Below, piece by piece: positions 38,201 through 52,382 of a DNA stretch of 64,000 bases. The first letter of the stretch is position 1. Each line of letters starts with the position of its first letter. The stretch covers positions 29,466,968 to 29,530,967 of the forward strand of contig OZ038509.1 in the NCBI GenBank assembly GCA_964036315.1, given 5' to 3'. The DNA is from Acanthosepion esculentum. Taxonomy: Eukaryota; Mollusca; Cephalopoda; Sepiida; Sepiidae. Made by a program: the position numbers and the translations under genes. Below the pieces are notes generated by a model. The model made no database searches, was not told where the DNA came from, and was given only the letters and a program-made list of their open reading frames with translations.

Positions 38201-40230
38201 TACAAACTTTTGAAAAATATTGAAATTTCAATGCAAAAGTAAGCATTTCAAGCTAGTTTTTCAACGTTAAACACGGTATTTTGCAAATTGATGTTCCTGT
38301 TTGAAAACATTAGAAAACCAATAAAATTATTGAAAATCGATATGGTATCGATCAGAAAATATTGATTTTGACAATTTCCAACAGTTTCCACAAAGTTTTA
38401 TTGCAAATATTAAGTTTTACAAAGTTTTGAAAAATATTGAAATTTCAATGCTTTAAAAGTAAGCATTTCAAGCTAGTTTTTCAACGTTAAACACGGTATT
38501 TTGCAAATTGATGTTGCTGTTTGAAAACATTAGAAAAGCAATAAAATTATTGAAAATCGATATGGTATCGATCAGAAAATATTGATTTTGACAATTTCCA
38601 ACAGTTTCCACAAAGTTTTATTGCAAATATAAAGTTTTACAAACATTTGAAAAATATTGAAATTTCAATGCAAAAGTAAGCATTTCAAGCTAGTTTTTCA
38701 ACGTTAAACACGGTATTTTGAAAATTGATGTTGCTGTTTGAAAACATTAGAAAACCAATAAAATTATTGAAAATCGATATGGTATCGATCAGAAAATATT
38801 GATTTTGACAATTTCCAACAGTTTCCACAAAGTTTTATTGCAAATATAAAGTTTTACAAACTTTTGAAAAATATTGAAATTTCAATGCAAAAGTAAGCAT
38901 TTCAAGCTAGTTTTTCAACGTTAAACACGGTATTTTGAAAATTGATGTTGCTGTTTGAAAACATTAGAAAACCAATAAAATTATTGAAAATCGATATGGT
39001 ATCGATCAGAAAATATTGCTTTTGACAATTTCCAACAGTTTCCACAAAGTTTTATTGCAAATATAAAGTTTTACAAACATTTGAAAAATATTGAAATTTC
39101 AATGCAAAAGTAAGCATTTCAAGCTAGTTTTTCAACGTTAAACACGGTATTTTGAAAATTGATGTTGCTGTTTGAAAACATTAGAAAACCAATAAAATTA
39201 TTGAAAATCGATATGGTATCGATCAGAAAATATTGATTTTGACAATTTCCAACAGTTTCCACAAAGTTTTATTGCAAATATTAAGTTTTACAAAGTTTTG
39301 AAAAATATTGAAATTTCAATGCAAAAGTAAGCATTTCAAGCTAGTTTTTCAACGTTAAACACGGTATTTTGCAAATTGATGTTGCTGTTTGAAAACATTA
39401 GAAAACCAATAAAATTATTGAAAATCGATATGGTATCGATCAGAAAATATTTATTTTGACGATTTCCAACAGTTTCCACAAAGTTTTATTGCAAATATAA
39501 TGTTTTACAAACTTTTCAAAAATATTGAAATTTCAACGCAAAAGTCAGCATTTCAAGCTAGTTTTTCAACGTTAAACACGGTATTTTGCAAATTGATGTT
39601 GCTGTTTGAAAACATTAGAAAACCAATAAAATTATTGAAAATCGATATGGTATCGATCAGAAAATATAGATTTTGACAATTTCCAACAGTTTCCACAAAG
39701 TTTTATTGCAAATATTAAGTTTTACAAAGTTTTGAAAAATATTGAAATTTCAATGCAAAAGTAAGCATTTCAAGCTAGTTTTTCAACGTTAAACACGGTA
39801 TTTTGCAAATTGATGTTGCTGTTTGAAAACATTAGAAAACCAATAAAATTATTGAAAATCGATATGGTATCGATCAGAAAATATTGATTTTGACAATTTC
39901 CAACAGTTTCCACAAAGTTTTATTGCAAATATAAAGTTTTACAAACTTTTGAAAAATATTGAAATTTCAATGCAAAAGTAAGCATTTCAAGCTAGTTTTT
40001 CAACGTTAAACACGGTATTTTGAAAATTGATGTTGCTGTTTGAAAACATTAGAAAACCAATAAAATTATTGAAAATCGATATGGTATCGATCAGAAAATA
40101 TAGATTTTGACAATTTCCAACAGTTTCCACAAAGTTTTATTGCAAATATTAAGTTTTACAAAGTTTTGAAAAATATTGAAATTTCAATGCAAAAGTAAGC
40201 ATTTCAAGCTAGTTTTTCAACGTTAAACAC
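32227..40230 (+). repeat. 37-unit, 8004-bp segmental repeat, copy B
   Basis: Unit order and rare markers match copy A, for example caatgc after aatattaaaattt at 34345 against 26341, and caatgcttt at 38446 against 30442. The one substitution I saw between copies is c at 39019 (attgctttt) against a at 31015. Identity ends at the next unit (40231), which has c at 44 where the start of A and B has g. The near identity implies very recent duplication or gene conversion, or an assembly artefact. Confidence 0.92.
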
Positions 40231-41532
40231 GGTATTTTGCAAATTGATGTTGCTGTTTGAAAACATTAGAAAACCAATAAAATTATTGAAAATCGATATG
40301 GTATCGATCAGAAAATATTGATTTTGACAATTTCCAACAGTTTCCACAAAGTTTTATTGCAAATATTAAGTTTTACAAAGTTTTGAAAAATATTGAAATT
40401 TCAATGCAAAAGTAAGCATTTCAAGCTAGTTTTTCAACGTTAAACACGGTATTTTGCAAATTGATGTTGCTGTTTGAAAACATTAGAAAACCAATAAAAT
40501 TATTGAAAATCGATATGGTATCGATCAGAAAATATAGATTTTGACAATTTCCAACAGTTTCCACAAAGTTTTATTGCAAATATAAAGTTTTACAAACATT
40601 TGAAAAATATTGAAATTTCAATGCAAAAGTAAACATTTCAAGCTAGTTTTTCAACGTTAAACACGGTATTTTGAAAATTGATGTTGCTGTTTGAAAACAT
40701 TAGAAAACCAATAAAATTATTGAAAATCGATATGGTATCGATCAGAAAATATAGATTTTGACAATTTCCAACAGTTTCCACAAAGTTTTATTGCAAATAT
40801 TAAGTATTACAAAGTTTTGAAAAATATTGAAATTTCAATGCAAAAGTAAGCATTTCAAGCTAGTTTTTCAACGTTAAACACGGTATTTTGCAAATTGATG
40901 TTGCTGTTTGAAAACATTAGAAAACCAATAAAATTATTGAAAATCGATATGGTATCGATCAGAAAATATTGATTTTGACAATTTCCAACAGTTTCCACAA
41001 AGTTTTATTGCAAATATTAAGTTTTACAAAGTTTTGAAAAATATTGAAATTTCAATGCAAAAGTAAGCATTTCAAGCTAGTTTTTCAACGTTAAACACGG
41101 TATTTTGCAAATTGATGTTGCTGTTTCAAAACATTAGAAAACCAATAAAATTATTGAAAATCGATATGGTATCGATCAGAAAATATTTATTTTGACGATT
41201 TCCAACAGTTTCCACAAAGTTTTATTGCAAATATAATGTTTTACAAACTTTTCAAAAATATTGAAATTTCAACGCAAAAGTCAGCATTTCAAGCTAGTTT
41301 TTCAACGTTAAACACGGTATTTTGCAAATTGATGTTGCTGTTTGAAAACATTAGAAAACCAATAAAATTATTGAAAATCGATATGGTATCGATCAGAAAA
41401 TATAGATTTTGACAATTTCCAACAGTTTCCACAAAGTTTTATTGCAAATATTAAGTTTTACAAAGTTTTGAAAAATATTGAAATTTCAATGCAAAAGTAA
41501 GCATCTCAAGCTAGTTTTTCAACGTTAAACAC
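40231..41532 (+). repeat. Satellite units rich in the atagat subtype
   Basis: Six units follow the 8-kb duplication. They include atatagatt units (40448, 40665, 41316), a unit with attaagtattac (40665) and a unit with gtttcaaaac and atatttattttgacg (41099). The unit at 41316 is almost the same as the one at 41533; both end catctcaag, indicating a single-unit duplication. Confidence 0.8.
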
Positions 41533-43919
41533 GGTATTCTGCAAATTGATGTTGCTGTTTGAAAACATTAGAAAACCAATAAAATTATTGAAAATCGATA
41601 TGGTATCGATCAGAAAATATAGATTTTGACAATTTCCAACAGTTTCCACAAAGTTTTATTGCAAATATTAAGTTTTACAAAGTTTTGAAAAATATTGAAA
41701 TTTCAATGCAAAAGTAAGCATCTCAAGCTAGTTTTTCAACGTTAAACACGGTATTCTGCAAATTAATGTTGCTGTTTGAAAACATTAGAAAAGCAATAAA
41801 ATTATTGAAAATCGATATGGTATCGATCAGAAAATATTGATTTTGACAATTTCCAACAGTTTCCACAAAGTTTTATTGCAAATATAAAGTTTTACAAACA
41901 TTTGAAAAATATTGAAATTTCAATGCAAAAGTAAACATTTCAAGCTAGTTTTTCAACGTTAAACACGGTATTTTGAAAATTGATGTTGCTGTTTGAAAAC
42001 ATTAGAAAACCAATAAAATTATTGAAAATCGATATGGTATCGATCAGAAAATATTGATTTTGACAATTTCCAACAGTTTCCACAAAGTTTTATTGCAAAT
42101 ATAAAGTTTTACAAACTTTTGAAAAATATTGAAATTTCAATGCAAAAGTAAGCATTTCAAGCAAGTTTTTCAACGTTAAACACGGTATTTTGAAAATTGA
42201 TGTTGCTGTTTGAAAACATTAGAAAACCAATAAAATTATTGAAAATCGATATGGTATCGATCAGAAAATATAGATTTTGACAATTTCCAACAGTTTCCAC
42301 AAAGTTTTATTGCAAATATTAAGTATTACAAAGTTTTGAAAAATATTGAAATTTCAATGCAAAAGTAAGCATTTCAAGCTAGTTTTTCAACGTTAAACAC
42401 GGTATTTTGCAAATTGATGTTGCTGTTTGAAAACATTAGAAAACCAATAAAATTATTGAAAATCGATATGGTATCGATCAGAAAATATTGATTTTGACAA
42501 TTTCCAAAAGTTTCCACAAAGTTTTATTGCAAATATTAAGTTTTACAAAGTTTTGAAAAATATTGAAATTTCAATGCAAAAGTAAGCATTTCAAGCTAGT
42601 TTTTCAACGTTAAACACGGTATTTTGCAAATTGATGTTGCTGTTTGAAAACATTAGAAAACCAATAAAATTATTGAAAATCGATATGGTATCGATCAGAA
42701 AATATTGATTTTGACAATTTCCAACAGTTTCCACAAAGTTTTATTGCAAATATTAAGTTTTACAAAGTTTTGAAAAATATTGAAATTTCAATGCAAAAGT
42801 AAGCATTTCAAGCTAGTTTTTCAACGTTAAACACGGTATTTTGCAAATTGATGTTGCTGTTTGAAAACATTAGAAAACCAATAAAATTATTGAAAATCGA
42901 TATGGTATCGATCAGAAAATATTGATTTTGACAATTTCCAACAGTTTCCACAAAGTTTTATTGCAAATATAAAGTTTTACAAACATTTGAAAAATATTGA
43001 AATTTCAATGCAAAAGTAAGCATTTCAAGCTAATTTTTCAACGTTAAACACGGTATTTTGCAAATTGATGTTGCTGTTTGAAAACATTAGAAAACCAATA
43101 AAATTATTGAAAATCGATATGGTATCGATCAGAAAATATTGATTTTGACAATTTCCAACAGTTTCCACAATGTTTTATTGCAAATATAAAGTTTTACAAA
43201 CTTTTGAAAAATATTGAAATTTCAATGCAAAAGTAAGCATTTCAAGCTAGTTTTTCAACGTTAAACACGGTATTTTGCAAATTGATGTTGCTGTTTGAAA
43301 ACATTAGAAAACCAATAAAATTATTGAAAATCGATATGGTATCGATCAGAAAATATTGATTTTGACAATTTCCAACAGTTTCCACAAAGTTTTATTGCAA
43401 ATATTAAGTTTTACTAAGTTTTGAAAAATATTGAAATTTCAATGCAAAAGTAAGCATTTCAAGCTAGTTTTTCAACGTTAAACACGGTATTTTGCAAATT
43501 GATGTTGCTGTTTGAAAACATTAGAAAACCAATAAAATTATTGAAAATCGATATGGTATCGATCAGAAAATATTTATTTTGACGATTTCCAACAGTTTCC
43601 ACAAAGTTTTATTGCAAATATAATGTTTTACAAAGTTTTGAAAAATATTGAAATTTCAACGCAAAAGTCAGCATTTCAAGCTAGTTTTTCAACGTTAAAC
43701 ACGGTATTTTGCAAATTGATGTTGCTGTTTGAAAACATTAGAAAACCAATAAAATTATTGAAAATCGATATGGTATCGATCAGAAAATATAGATTTTGAC
43801 AATTTCCAACAGTTTCCACAAAGTTTTATTGCAAATATTAAGTTTTACAAAGTTTTGAAAAATATTGAAATTTCAATGCAAAAGTAAGCATTTCAAGCTA
43901 GTTTTTCAACGTTAAACAC
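41533..43919 (+). repeat. 11-unit HOR, 2387 bp, copy 1
   Basis: Eleven units without indels. Rare markers attaagtattac (42318), tttccaaaag (42501), cacaatgttttat (near 43166) and ttttactaag (near 43410) all recur exactly 2387 bp downstream. At the left edge this copy has ggtattctgc where the next has ggtattttgc, which places the breakpoint near there. Confidence 0.9.
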
Positions 43920-46306
43920 GGTATTTTGCAAATTGATGTTGCTGTTTGAAAACATTAGAAAACCAATAAAATTATTGAAAATCGATATGGTATCGATCAG
44001 AAAATATAGATTTTGACAATTTCCAACAGTTTCCACAAAGTTTTATTGCAAATATTAAGTTTTACAAAGTTTTGAAAAATATTGAAATTTCAATGCAAAA
44101 GTAAGCATCTCAAGCTAGTTTTTCAACGTTAAACACGGTATTCTGCAAATTAATGTTGCTGTTTGAAAACATTAGAAAAGCAATAAAATTATTGAAAATC
44201 GATATGGTATCGATCAGAAAATATTGATTTTGACAATTTCCAACAGTTTCCACAAAGTTTTATTGCAAATATAAAGTTTTACAAACATTTGAAAAATATT
44301 GAAATTTCAATGCAAAAGTAAACATTTCAAGCTAGTTTTTCAACGTTAAACACGGTATTTTGAAAATTGATGTTGCTGTTTGAAAACATTAGAAAACCAA
44401 TAAAATTATTGAAAATCGATATGGTATCGATCAGAAAATATTGATTTTGACAATTTCCAACAGTTTCCACAAAGTTTTATTGCAAATATAAAGTTTTACA
44501 AACTTTTGAAAAATATTGAAATTTCAATGCAAAAGTAAGCATTTCAAGCAAGTTTTTCAACGTTAAACACGGTATTTTGAAAATTGATGTTGCTGTTTGA
44601 AAACATTAGAAAACCAATAAAATTATTGAAAATCGATATGGTATCGATCAGAAAATATAGATTTTGACAATTTCCAACAGTTTCCACAAAGTTTTATTGC
44701 AAATATTAAGTATTACAAAGTTTTGAAAAATATTGAAATTTCAATGCAAAAGTAAGCATTTCAAGCTAGTTTTTCAACGTTAAACACGGTATTTTGCAAA
44801 TTGATGTTGCTGTTTGAAAACATTAGAAAACCAATAAAATTATTGAAAATCGATATGGTATCGATCAGAAAATATTGATTTTGACAATTTCCAAAAGTTT
44901 CCACAAAGTTTTATTGCAAATATTAAGTTTTACAAAGTTTTGAAAAATATTGAAATTTCAATGCAAAAGTAAGCATTTCAAGCTAGTTTTTCAACGTTAA
45001 ACACGGTATTTTGCAAATTGATGTTGCTGTTTGAAAACATTAGAAAACCAATAAAATTATTGAAAATCGATATGGTATCGATCAGAAAATATTGATTTTG
45101 ACAATTTCCAACAGTTTCCACAAAGTTTTATTGCAAATATTAAGTTTTACAAAGTTTTGAAAAATATTGAAATTTCAATGCAAAAGTAAGCATTTCAAGC
45201 TAGTTTTTCAACGTTAAACACGGTATTTTGCAAATTGATGTTGCTGTTTGAAAACATTAGAAAACCAATAAAATTATTGAAAATCGATATGGTATCGATC
45301 AGAAAATATTGATTTTGACAATTTCCAACAGTTTCCACAAAGTTTTATTGCAAATATAAAGTTTTACAAACATTTGAAAAATATTGAAATTTCAATGCAA
45401 AAGTAAGCATTTCAAGCTAATTTTTCAACGTTAAACACGGTATTTTGCAAATTGATGTTGCTGTTTGAAAACATTAGAAAACCAATAAAATTATTGAAAA
45501 TCGATATGGTATCGATCAGAAAATATTGATTTTGACAATTTCCAACAGTTTCCACAATGTTTTATTGCAAATATAAAGTTTTACAAACTTTTGAAAAATA
45601 TTGAAATTTCAATGCAAAAGTAAGCATTTCAAGCTAGTTTTTCAACGTTAAACACGGTATTTTGCAAATTGATGTTGCTGTTTGAAAACATTAGAAAACC
45701 AATAAAATTATTGAAAATCGATATGGTATCGATCAGAAAATATTGATTTTGACAATTTCCAACAGTTTCCACAAAGTTTTATTGCAAATATTAAGTTTTA
45801 CTAAGTTTTGAAAAATATTGAAATTTCAATGCAAAAGTAAGCATTTCAAGCTAGTTTTTCAACGTTAAACACGGTATTTTGCAAATTGATGTTGCTGTTT
45901 GAAAACATTAGAAAACCAATAAAATTATTGAAAATCGATATGGTATCGATCAGAAAATATTTATTTTGACGATTTCCAACAGTTTCCACAAAGTTTTATT
46001 GCAAATATAATGTTTTACAAAGTTTTGAAAAATATTGAAATTTCAACGCAAAAGTCAGCATTTCAAGCTAGTTTTTCAACGTTAAACACGGTATTTTGCA
46101 AATTGATGTTGCTGTTTGAAAACATTAGAAAACCAATAAAATTATTGAAAATCGATATGGTATCGATCAGAAAATATAGATTTTGACAATTTCCAACAGT
46201 TTCCACAAAGTTTTATTGCAAATATTAAGTTTTACAAAGTTTTGAAAAATATTGAAATTTCAATGCAAAAGTAAGCATTTCAAGCTAGTTTTTCAACGTT
46301 AAACAC
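43920..46306 (+). repeat. 11-unit HOR, 2387 bp, copy 2
   Basis: Same unit order and rare markers as copy 1, for example tttccaaaag at 44888. The last unit before 46307 still matches copy 1; from 46307 the order changes (ataaag and gctaat in place of atagat and catctc), marking the right junction. Confidence 0.9.
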
Positions 46307-48476
46307 GGTATTTTGCAAATTGATGTTGCTGTTTGAAAACATTAGAAAACCAATAAAATTATTGAAAATCGATATGGTATCGATCAGAAAATATTGATTT
46401 TGACAATTTCCAACAGTTTCCACAAAGTTTTATTGCAAATATAAAGTTTTACAAACATTTGAAAAATATTGAAATTTCAATGCAAAAGTAAGCATTTCAA
46501 GCTAATTTTTCAACGTTAAACACGGTATTTTGCAAATTGATGTTGCTGTTTGAAAACATTAGAAAACCAATAAAATTATTGAAAATCGATATGGTATCGA
46601 TCAGAAAATATTGATTTTGACAATTTCCAACAGTTTCCACAATGTTTTATTGCAAATATAAAGTTTTACAAACTTTTGAAAAATATTGAAATTTCAATGC
46701 AAAAGTAAGCATTTCAAGCTAGTTTTTCAACGTTAAACACGGTATTTTGAAAATTGATGTTGCTGTTTGAAAACATTAGAAAACCAATAAAATTATTGAA
46801 AATCGATATGGTATCGATCAGAAAATATTGATTTTGACAATTTCCAACAGTTTCCACAAAGTTTTATTGCAAATATAAAGTTTTACAAACTTTTGAAAAA
46901 TATTGAAATTTCAATGCAAAAGTAAGCATTTCAAGCTAGTTTTTCAACGTTAAACACGGTATTTTGAAAATTGATGTTGCTGTTTGAAAACATTAGAAAA
47001 CCAATAAAATTATTGAAAATCGATATGGTATCGATCAGAAAATATAGATTTTGACAATTTCCAACAGTTTCCACAAAGTTTTATTGCAAATATTAAGTTT
47101 TACAAAGTTTTGAAAAATATTGAAATTTCAATGCAAAAGTAAGCATTTCAAGTTAGTTTTTCAACGTTAAACACGGTATTTTGCAAATTGATGTTGCTGT
47201 TTGAAAACATTAGAAAACCAATAAAATTATTGAAAATCGATATGGTATCGATCAGAAAATATTGATTTTGACAATTTCCAACAGTTTCCACAAAGTTTTA
47301 TTGCAAATATTAAGTTTTACAAAGTTTTGAAAAATATTGAAATTTCAATGCAAAAGTAAGCATTTCAAGCTAGTTTTTCAACGTTAAACACGGTATTTTG
47401 CAAATTGATGTTGCTGTTTGAAAACATTAGAAAACCAATAAAATTATTGAAAATCGATATGGTATCGATCAGAAAATATTTATTTTGACGATTTCCAACA
47501 GTTTCCACAAAGTTTTATTGCAAATATAATGTTTTACAAACTTTTGAAAAATATTGAAATTTCAACGCAAAAGTCAGCATTTCAAGCTAGTTTTTCAACG
47601 TTAAACACGGTATTTTGCAAATTGATGTTGCTGTTTGAAAACATTAGAAAACCAATAAAATTATTGAAAATCGATATGGTATCGATCAGAAAATATAGAT
47701 TTTGACAATTTCCAACAGTTTCCACAAAGTTTTATTGCAAATATTAAGTTTTACAAAATTTTGAAAAATATTGAAATTTCAATGCAAAAGTAAGCATCTC
47801 AAGCTAGTTTTTCAACGTTAAACACGGTATTCTGCAAATTAATGTTGCTGTTTGAAAACATTAGAAAAGCAATAAAATTATTGAAAATCGATATGGTATC
47901 GATCAGAAAATATTGATTTTGACAATTTCCAACAGTTTCCACAAAGTTTTATTGCAAATATAAAGTTTTACAAACATTTGAAAAATATTGAAATTTCAAT
48001 GCAAAAGTAAACATTTCAAGCTAGTTTTTCAACGTTAAACACGGTATTTTGAAAATTGATGTTGCTGTTTGAAAACATTAGAAAACCAATAAAATTATTG
48101 AAAATCGATATGGTATCGATCAGAAAATATTGATTTTGACAATTTCCAACAGTTTCCACAAAGTTTTATTGCAAATATAAAGTTTTACAAACTTTTGAAA
48201 AATATTGAAATTTCAATGCAAAAGTAAGCATTTCAAGCAAGTTTTTCAACGTTAAACACGGTATTTTGAAAATTGATGTTGCTGTTTGAAAACATTAGAA
48301 AACCAATAAAATTATTGAAAATCGATATGGTATCGATCAGAAAATATAGATTTTGACAATTTCCAACAGTTTCCACAAAGTTTTATTGCAAATATTAAGT
48401 TTTACAAAGTTTTGAAAAATATTGAAATTCCAATGCAAAAGTAAGCATTTCAAGCTAGTTTTTCAACGTTAAACAC
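46307..48476 (+). repeat. 10-unit HOR, 2170 bp, copy 1
   Basis: Ten units without indels. Markers are cacaatgttttat (near 46638), aagttagttttt (47150), acaaaattttg (near 47754), catctcaag with ttctgc, and gaaattccaatgc (near 48424). All recur 2170 bp downstream. The unit bearing cacaatgttttat is shared with the upstream 2387-bp HOR, so this block is partly built from it. Confidence 0.9.
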
Positions 48477-50646
48477 GGTATTTTGCAAATTGATGTTGCT
48501 GTTTGAAAACATTAGAAAACCAATAAAATTATTGAAAATCGATATGGTATCGATCAGAAAATATTGATTTTGACAATTTCCAACAGTTTCCACAAAGTTT
48601 TATTGCAAATATAAAGTTTTACAAACATTTGAAAAATATTGAAATTTCAATGCAAAAGTAAGCATTTCAAGCTAATTTTTCAACGTTAAACACGGTATTT
48701 TGCAAATTGATGTTGCTGTTTGAAAACATTAGAAAACCAATAAAATTATTGAAAATCGATATGGTATCGATCAGAAAATATTGATTTTGACAATTTCCAA
48801 CAGTTTCCACAATGTTTTATTGCAAATATAAAGTTTTACAAACTTTTGAAAAATATTGAAATTTCAATGCAAAAGTAAGCATTTCAAGCTAGTTTTTCAA
48901 CGTTAAACACGGTATTTTGAAAATTGATGTTGCTGTTTGAAAACATTAGAAAACCAATAAAATTATTGAAAATCGATATGGTATCGATCAGAAAATATTG
49001 ATTTTGACAATTTCCAACAGTTTCCACAAAGTTTTATTGCAAATATAAAGTTTTACAAACTTTTGAAAAATATTGAAATTTCAATGCAAAAGTAAGCATT
49101 TCAAGCTAGTTTTTCAACGTTAAACACGGTATTTTGAAAATTGATGTTGCTGTTTGAAAACATTAGAAAACCAATAAAATTATTGAAAATCGATATGGTA
49201 TCGATCAGAAAATATAGATTTTGACAATTTCCAACAGTTTCCACAAAGTTTTATTGCAAATATTAAGTTTTACAAAGTTTTGAAAAATATTGAAATTTCA
49301 ATGCAAAAGTAAGCATTTCAAGTTAGTTTTTCAACGTTAAACACGGTATTTTGCAAATTGATGTTGCTGTTTGAAAACATTAGAAAACCAATAAAATTAT
49401 TGAAAATCGATATGGTATCGATCAGAAAATATTGATTTTGACAATTTCCAACAGTTTCCACAAAGTTTTATTGCAAATATTAAGTTTTACAAAGTTTTGA
49501 AAAATATTGAAATTTCAATGCAAAAGTAAGCATTTCAAGCTAGTTTTTCAACGTTAAACACGGTATTTTGCAAATTGATGTTGCTGTTTGAAAACATTAG
49601 AAAACCAATAAAATTATTGAAAATCGATATGGTATCGATCAGAAAATATTTATTTTGACGATTTCCAACAGTTTCCACAAAGTTTTATTGCAAATATAAT
49701 GTTTTACAAACTTTTGAAAAATATTGAAATTTCAACGCAAAAGTCAGCATTTCAAGCTAGTTTTTCAACGTTAAACACGGTATTTTGCAAATTGATGTTG
49801 CTGTTTGAAAACATTAGAAAACCAATAAAATTATTGAAAATCGATATGGTATCGATCAGAAAATATAGATTTTGACAATTTCCAACAGTTTCCACAAAGT
49901 TTTATTGCAAATATTAAGTTTTACAAAATTTTGAAAAATATTGAAATTTCAATGCAAAAGTAAGCATCTCAAGCTAGTTTTTCAACGTTAAACACGGTAT
50001 TCTGCAAATTAATGTTGCTGTTTGAAAACATTAGAAAAGCAATAAAATTATTGAAAATCGATATGGTATCGATCAGAAAATATTGATTTTGACAATTTCC
50101 AACAGTTTCCACAAAGTTTTATTGCAAATATAAAGTTTTACAAACATTTGAAAAATATTGAAATTTCAATGCAAAAGTAAACATTTCAAGCTAGTTTTTC
50201 AACGTTAAACACGGTATTTTGAAAATTGATGTTGCTGTTTGAAAACATTAGAAAACCAATAAAATTATTGAAAATCGATATGGTATCGATCAGAAAATAT
50301 TGATTTTGACAATTTCCAACAGTTTCCACAAAGTTTTATTGCAAATATAAAGTTTTACAAACTTTTGAAAAATATTGAAATTTCAATGCAAAAGTAAGCA
50401 TTTCAAGCAAGTTTTTCAACGTTAAACACGGTATTTTGAAAATTGATGTTGCTGTTTGAAAACATTAGAAAACCAATAAAATTATTGAAAATCGATATGG
50501 TATCGATCAGAAAATATAGATTTTGACAATTTCCAACAGTTTCCACAAAGTTTTATTGCAAATATTAAGTTTTACAAAGTTTTGAAAAATATTGAAATTC
50601 CAATGCAAAAGTAAGCATTTCAAGCTAGTTTTTCAACGTTAAACAC
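48477..50646 (+). repeat. 10-unit HOR, 2170 bp, copy 2
   Basis: All rare markers of copy 1 are present in the same order, such as aagttagttttt at 49320 and gaaattccaatgc at 50594. I saw no difference from copy 1 at the markers checked. Confidence 0.9.
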
Positions 50647-52382
50647 GGTATTTTGCAAATTGATGTTGCTGTTTGAAAACATTAGAAAACCAATAAAATT
50701 ATTGAAAATCGATATGGTATCGATCAGAAAATATTGATTTTGACAATTTCCAACAGTTTCCACAAAGTTTTATTGCAAATATTAAGTTTTACAAAGTTTT
50801 GAAAAATATTGAAATTTCAATGCAAAAGTAAGCATTTCAAGCTAATTTTTCAACGTTAAACACGGTATTTTGCAAATTGATGTTGCTGTTTGAAAACATT
50901 AGAAAACCAATAAAATTATTGAAAATCGATATGGTATCGATCAGAAAATATTGATTTTGACAATTTCCAACAGTTTCCACAATGTTTTATTGCAAATATA
51001 AAGTTTTACAAACTTTTGAAAAATATTGAAATGTCAATGCAAAAGTAAGCATTTCAAGCTAGTTTTTCAACGTTAAACACGGTATTTTGAAAATTGATGT
51101 TGCTGTTTGAAAACATTAGAAAACCAATAAAATTATTGAAAATCGATATGGTATCGATCAGAAAATATTGATTTTGACAATTTCCAACAGTTTCCACAAA
51201 GTTTTATTGCAAATATAAAGTTTTACAAACTTTTGAAAAATATTGAAATTTCAATGCAAAAGTAAGCATTTCAAGCAAGTTTTTCAACGTTAAACACGGT
51301 ATTTTGAAAATTGATGTTGCTGTTTGAAAACATTAGAAAACCAATAAAATTATTGAAAATCGATATGGTATCGATCAGAAAATATAGATTTTGACAATTT
51401 CCAACAGTTTCCACAAAGTTTTATTGCAAATATTAAGTTTTACAAAGTTTTGAAAAATATTGAAATTCCAATGCAAAAGTAAGCATTTCAAGCTAGTTTT
51501 TCAACGTTAAACACGGTATTTTGCAAATTGATGTTGCTGTTTGAAAACATTAGAAAACCAATAAAATTATTGAAAATCGATATGGTATCGATCAGAAAAT
51601 ATTGATTTTGACAATTTCCAACAGTTTCCACAAAGTTTTATTGCAAATATTAAGTTTTACAAAGTTTTGAAAAATATTGAAATTTCAATGCAAAAGTAAG
51701 CATTTCAAGCTAATTTTTCAACGTTAAACACGGTATTTTGCAAATTGATGTTGCTGTTTGAAAACATTAGAAAACCAATAAAATTATTGAAAATCGATAT
51801 GGTATCGATCAGAAAATATTGATTTTGACAATTTCCAACAGTTTCCACAATGTTTTATTGCAAATATAAAGTTTTACAAACTTTTGAAAAATATTGAAAT
51901 GTCAATGCAAAAGTAAGCATTTCAAGCTAGTTTTTCAACGTTAAACACGGTATTTTGAAAATTGATGTTGCTGTTTGAAAACATTAGAAAACCAATAAAA
52001 TTATTGAAAATCGATATGGTATCGATCAGAAAATATTGATTTTGACAATTTCCAACAGTTTCCACAAAGTTTTATTGCAAATATAAAGTTTTACAAACTT
52101 TTGAAAAATATTGAAATTTCAATGCAAAAGTAAGCATTTCAAGCTAGTTTTTCAACGTTAAACACGGTATTTTGAAAATTGATGTTGCTGTTTGAAAACA
52201 TTAGAAAACCAATAAAATTATTGAAAATCGATATGGTATCGATCAGAAAATATAGATTTTGACAATTTCCAACAGTTTCCACAAAGTTTTATTGCAAATA
52301 TTAAGTTTTACAAAGTTTTGAAAAATATTGAAATTTCAATGCAAAAGTAAGCATTTCAAGCTAGTTTTTCAACGTTAAACAC
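50647..52382 (+). repeat. Tetramer HOR, 868 bp, nearly two copies
   Basis: Units with attaag plus gctaat (50647, 51515) and with cacaatgttttat plus gaaatgtcaatg (50864, 51732) repeat 868 bp apart. The gaaatgtcaatg form was seen only here. The second copy departs near 52146 (gctag in place of gcaag). The opening unit is a hybrid of the ataaag/gctaat unit and an attaag unit, so this tetramer arose from the 10-unit block. Confidence 0.85.

Noticed and set aside
24223..40230. Certain biological reality of the 8-kb duplication
   Set aside because: Not accepted as certain: near-identical abutting copies in satellite DNA are also a known assembly error, and sequence alone cannot separate the two. 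Kept as a finding with that caveat.
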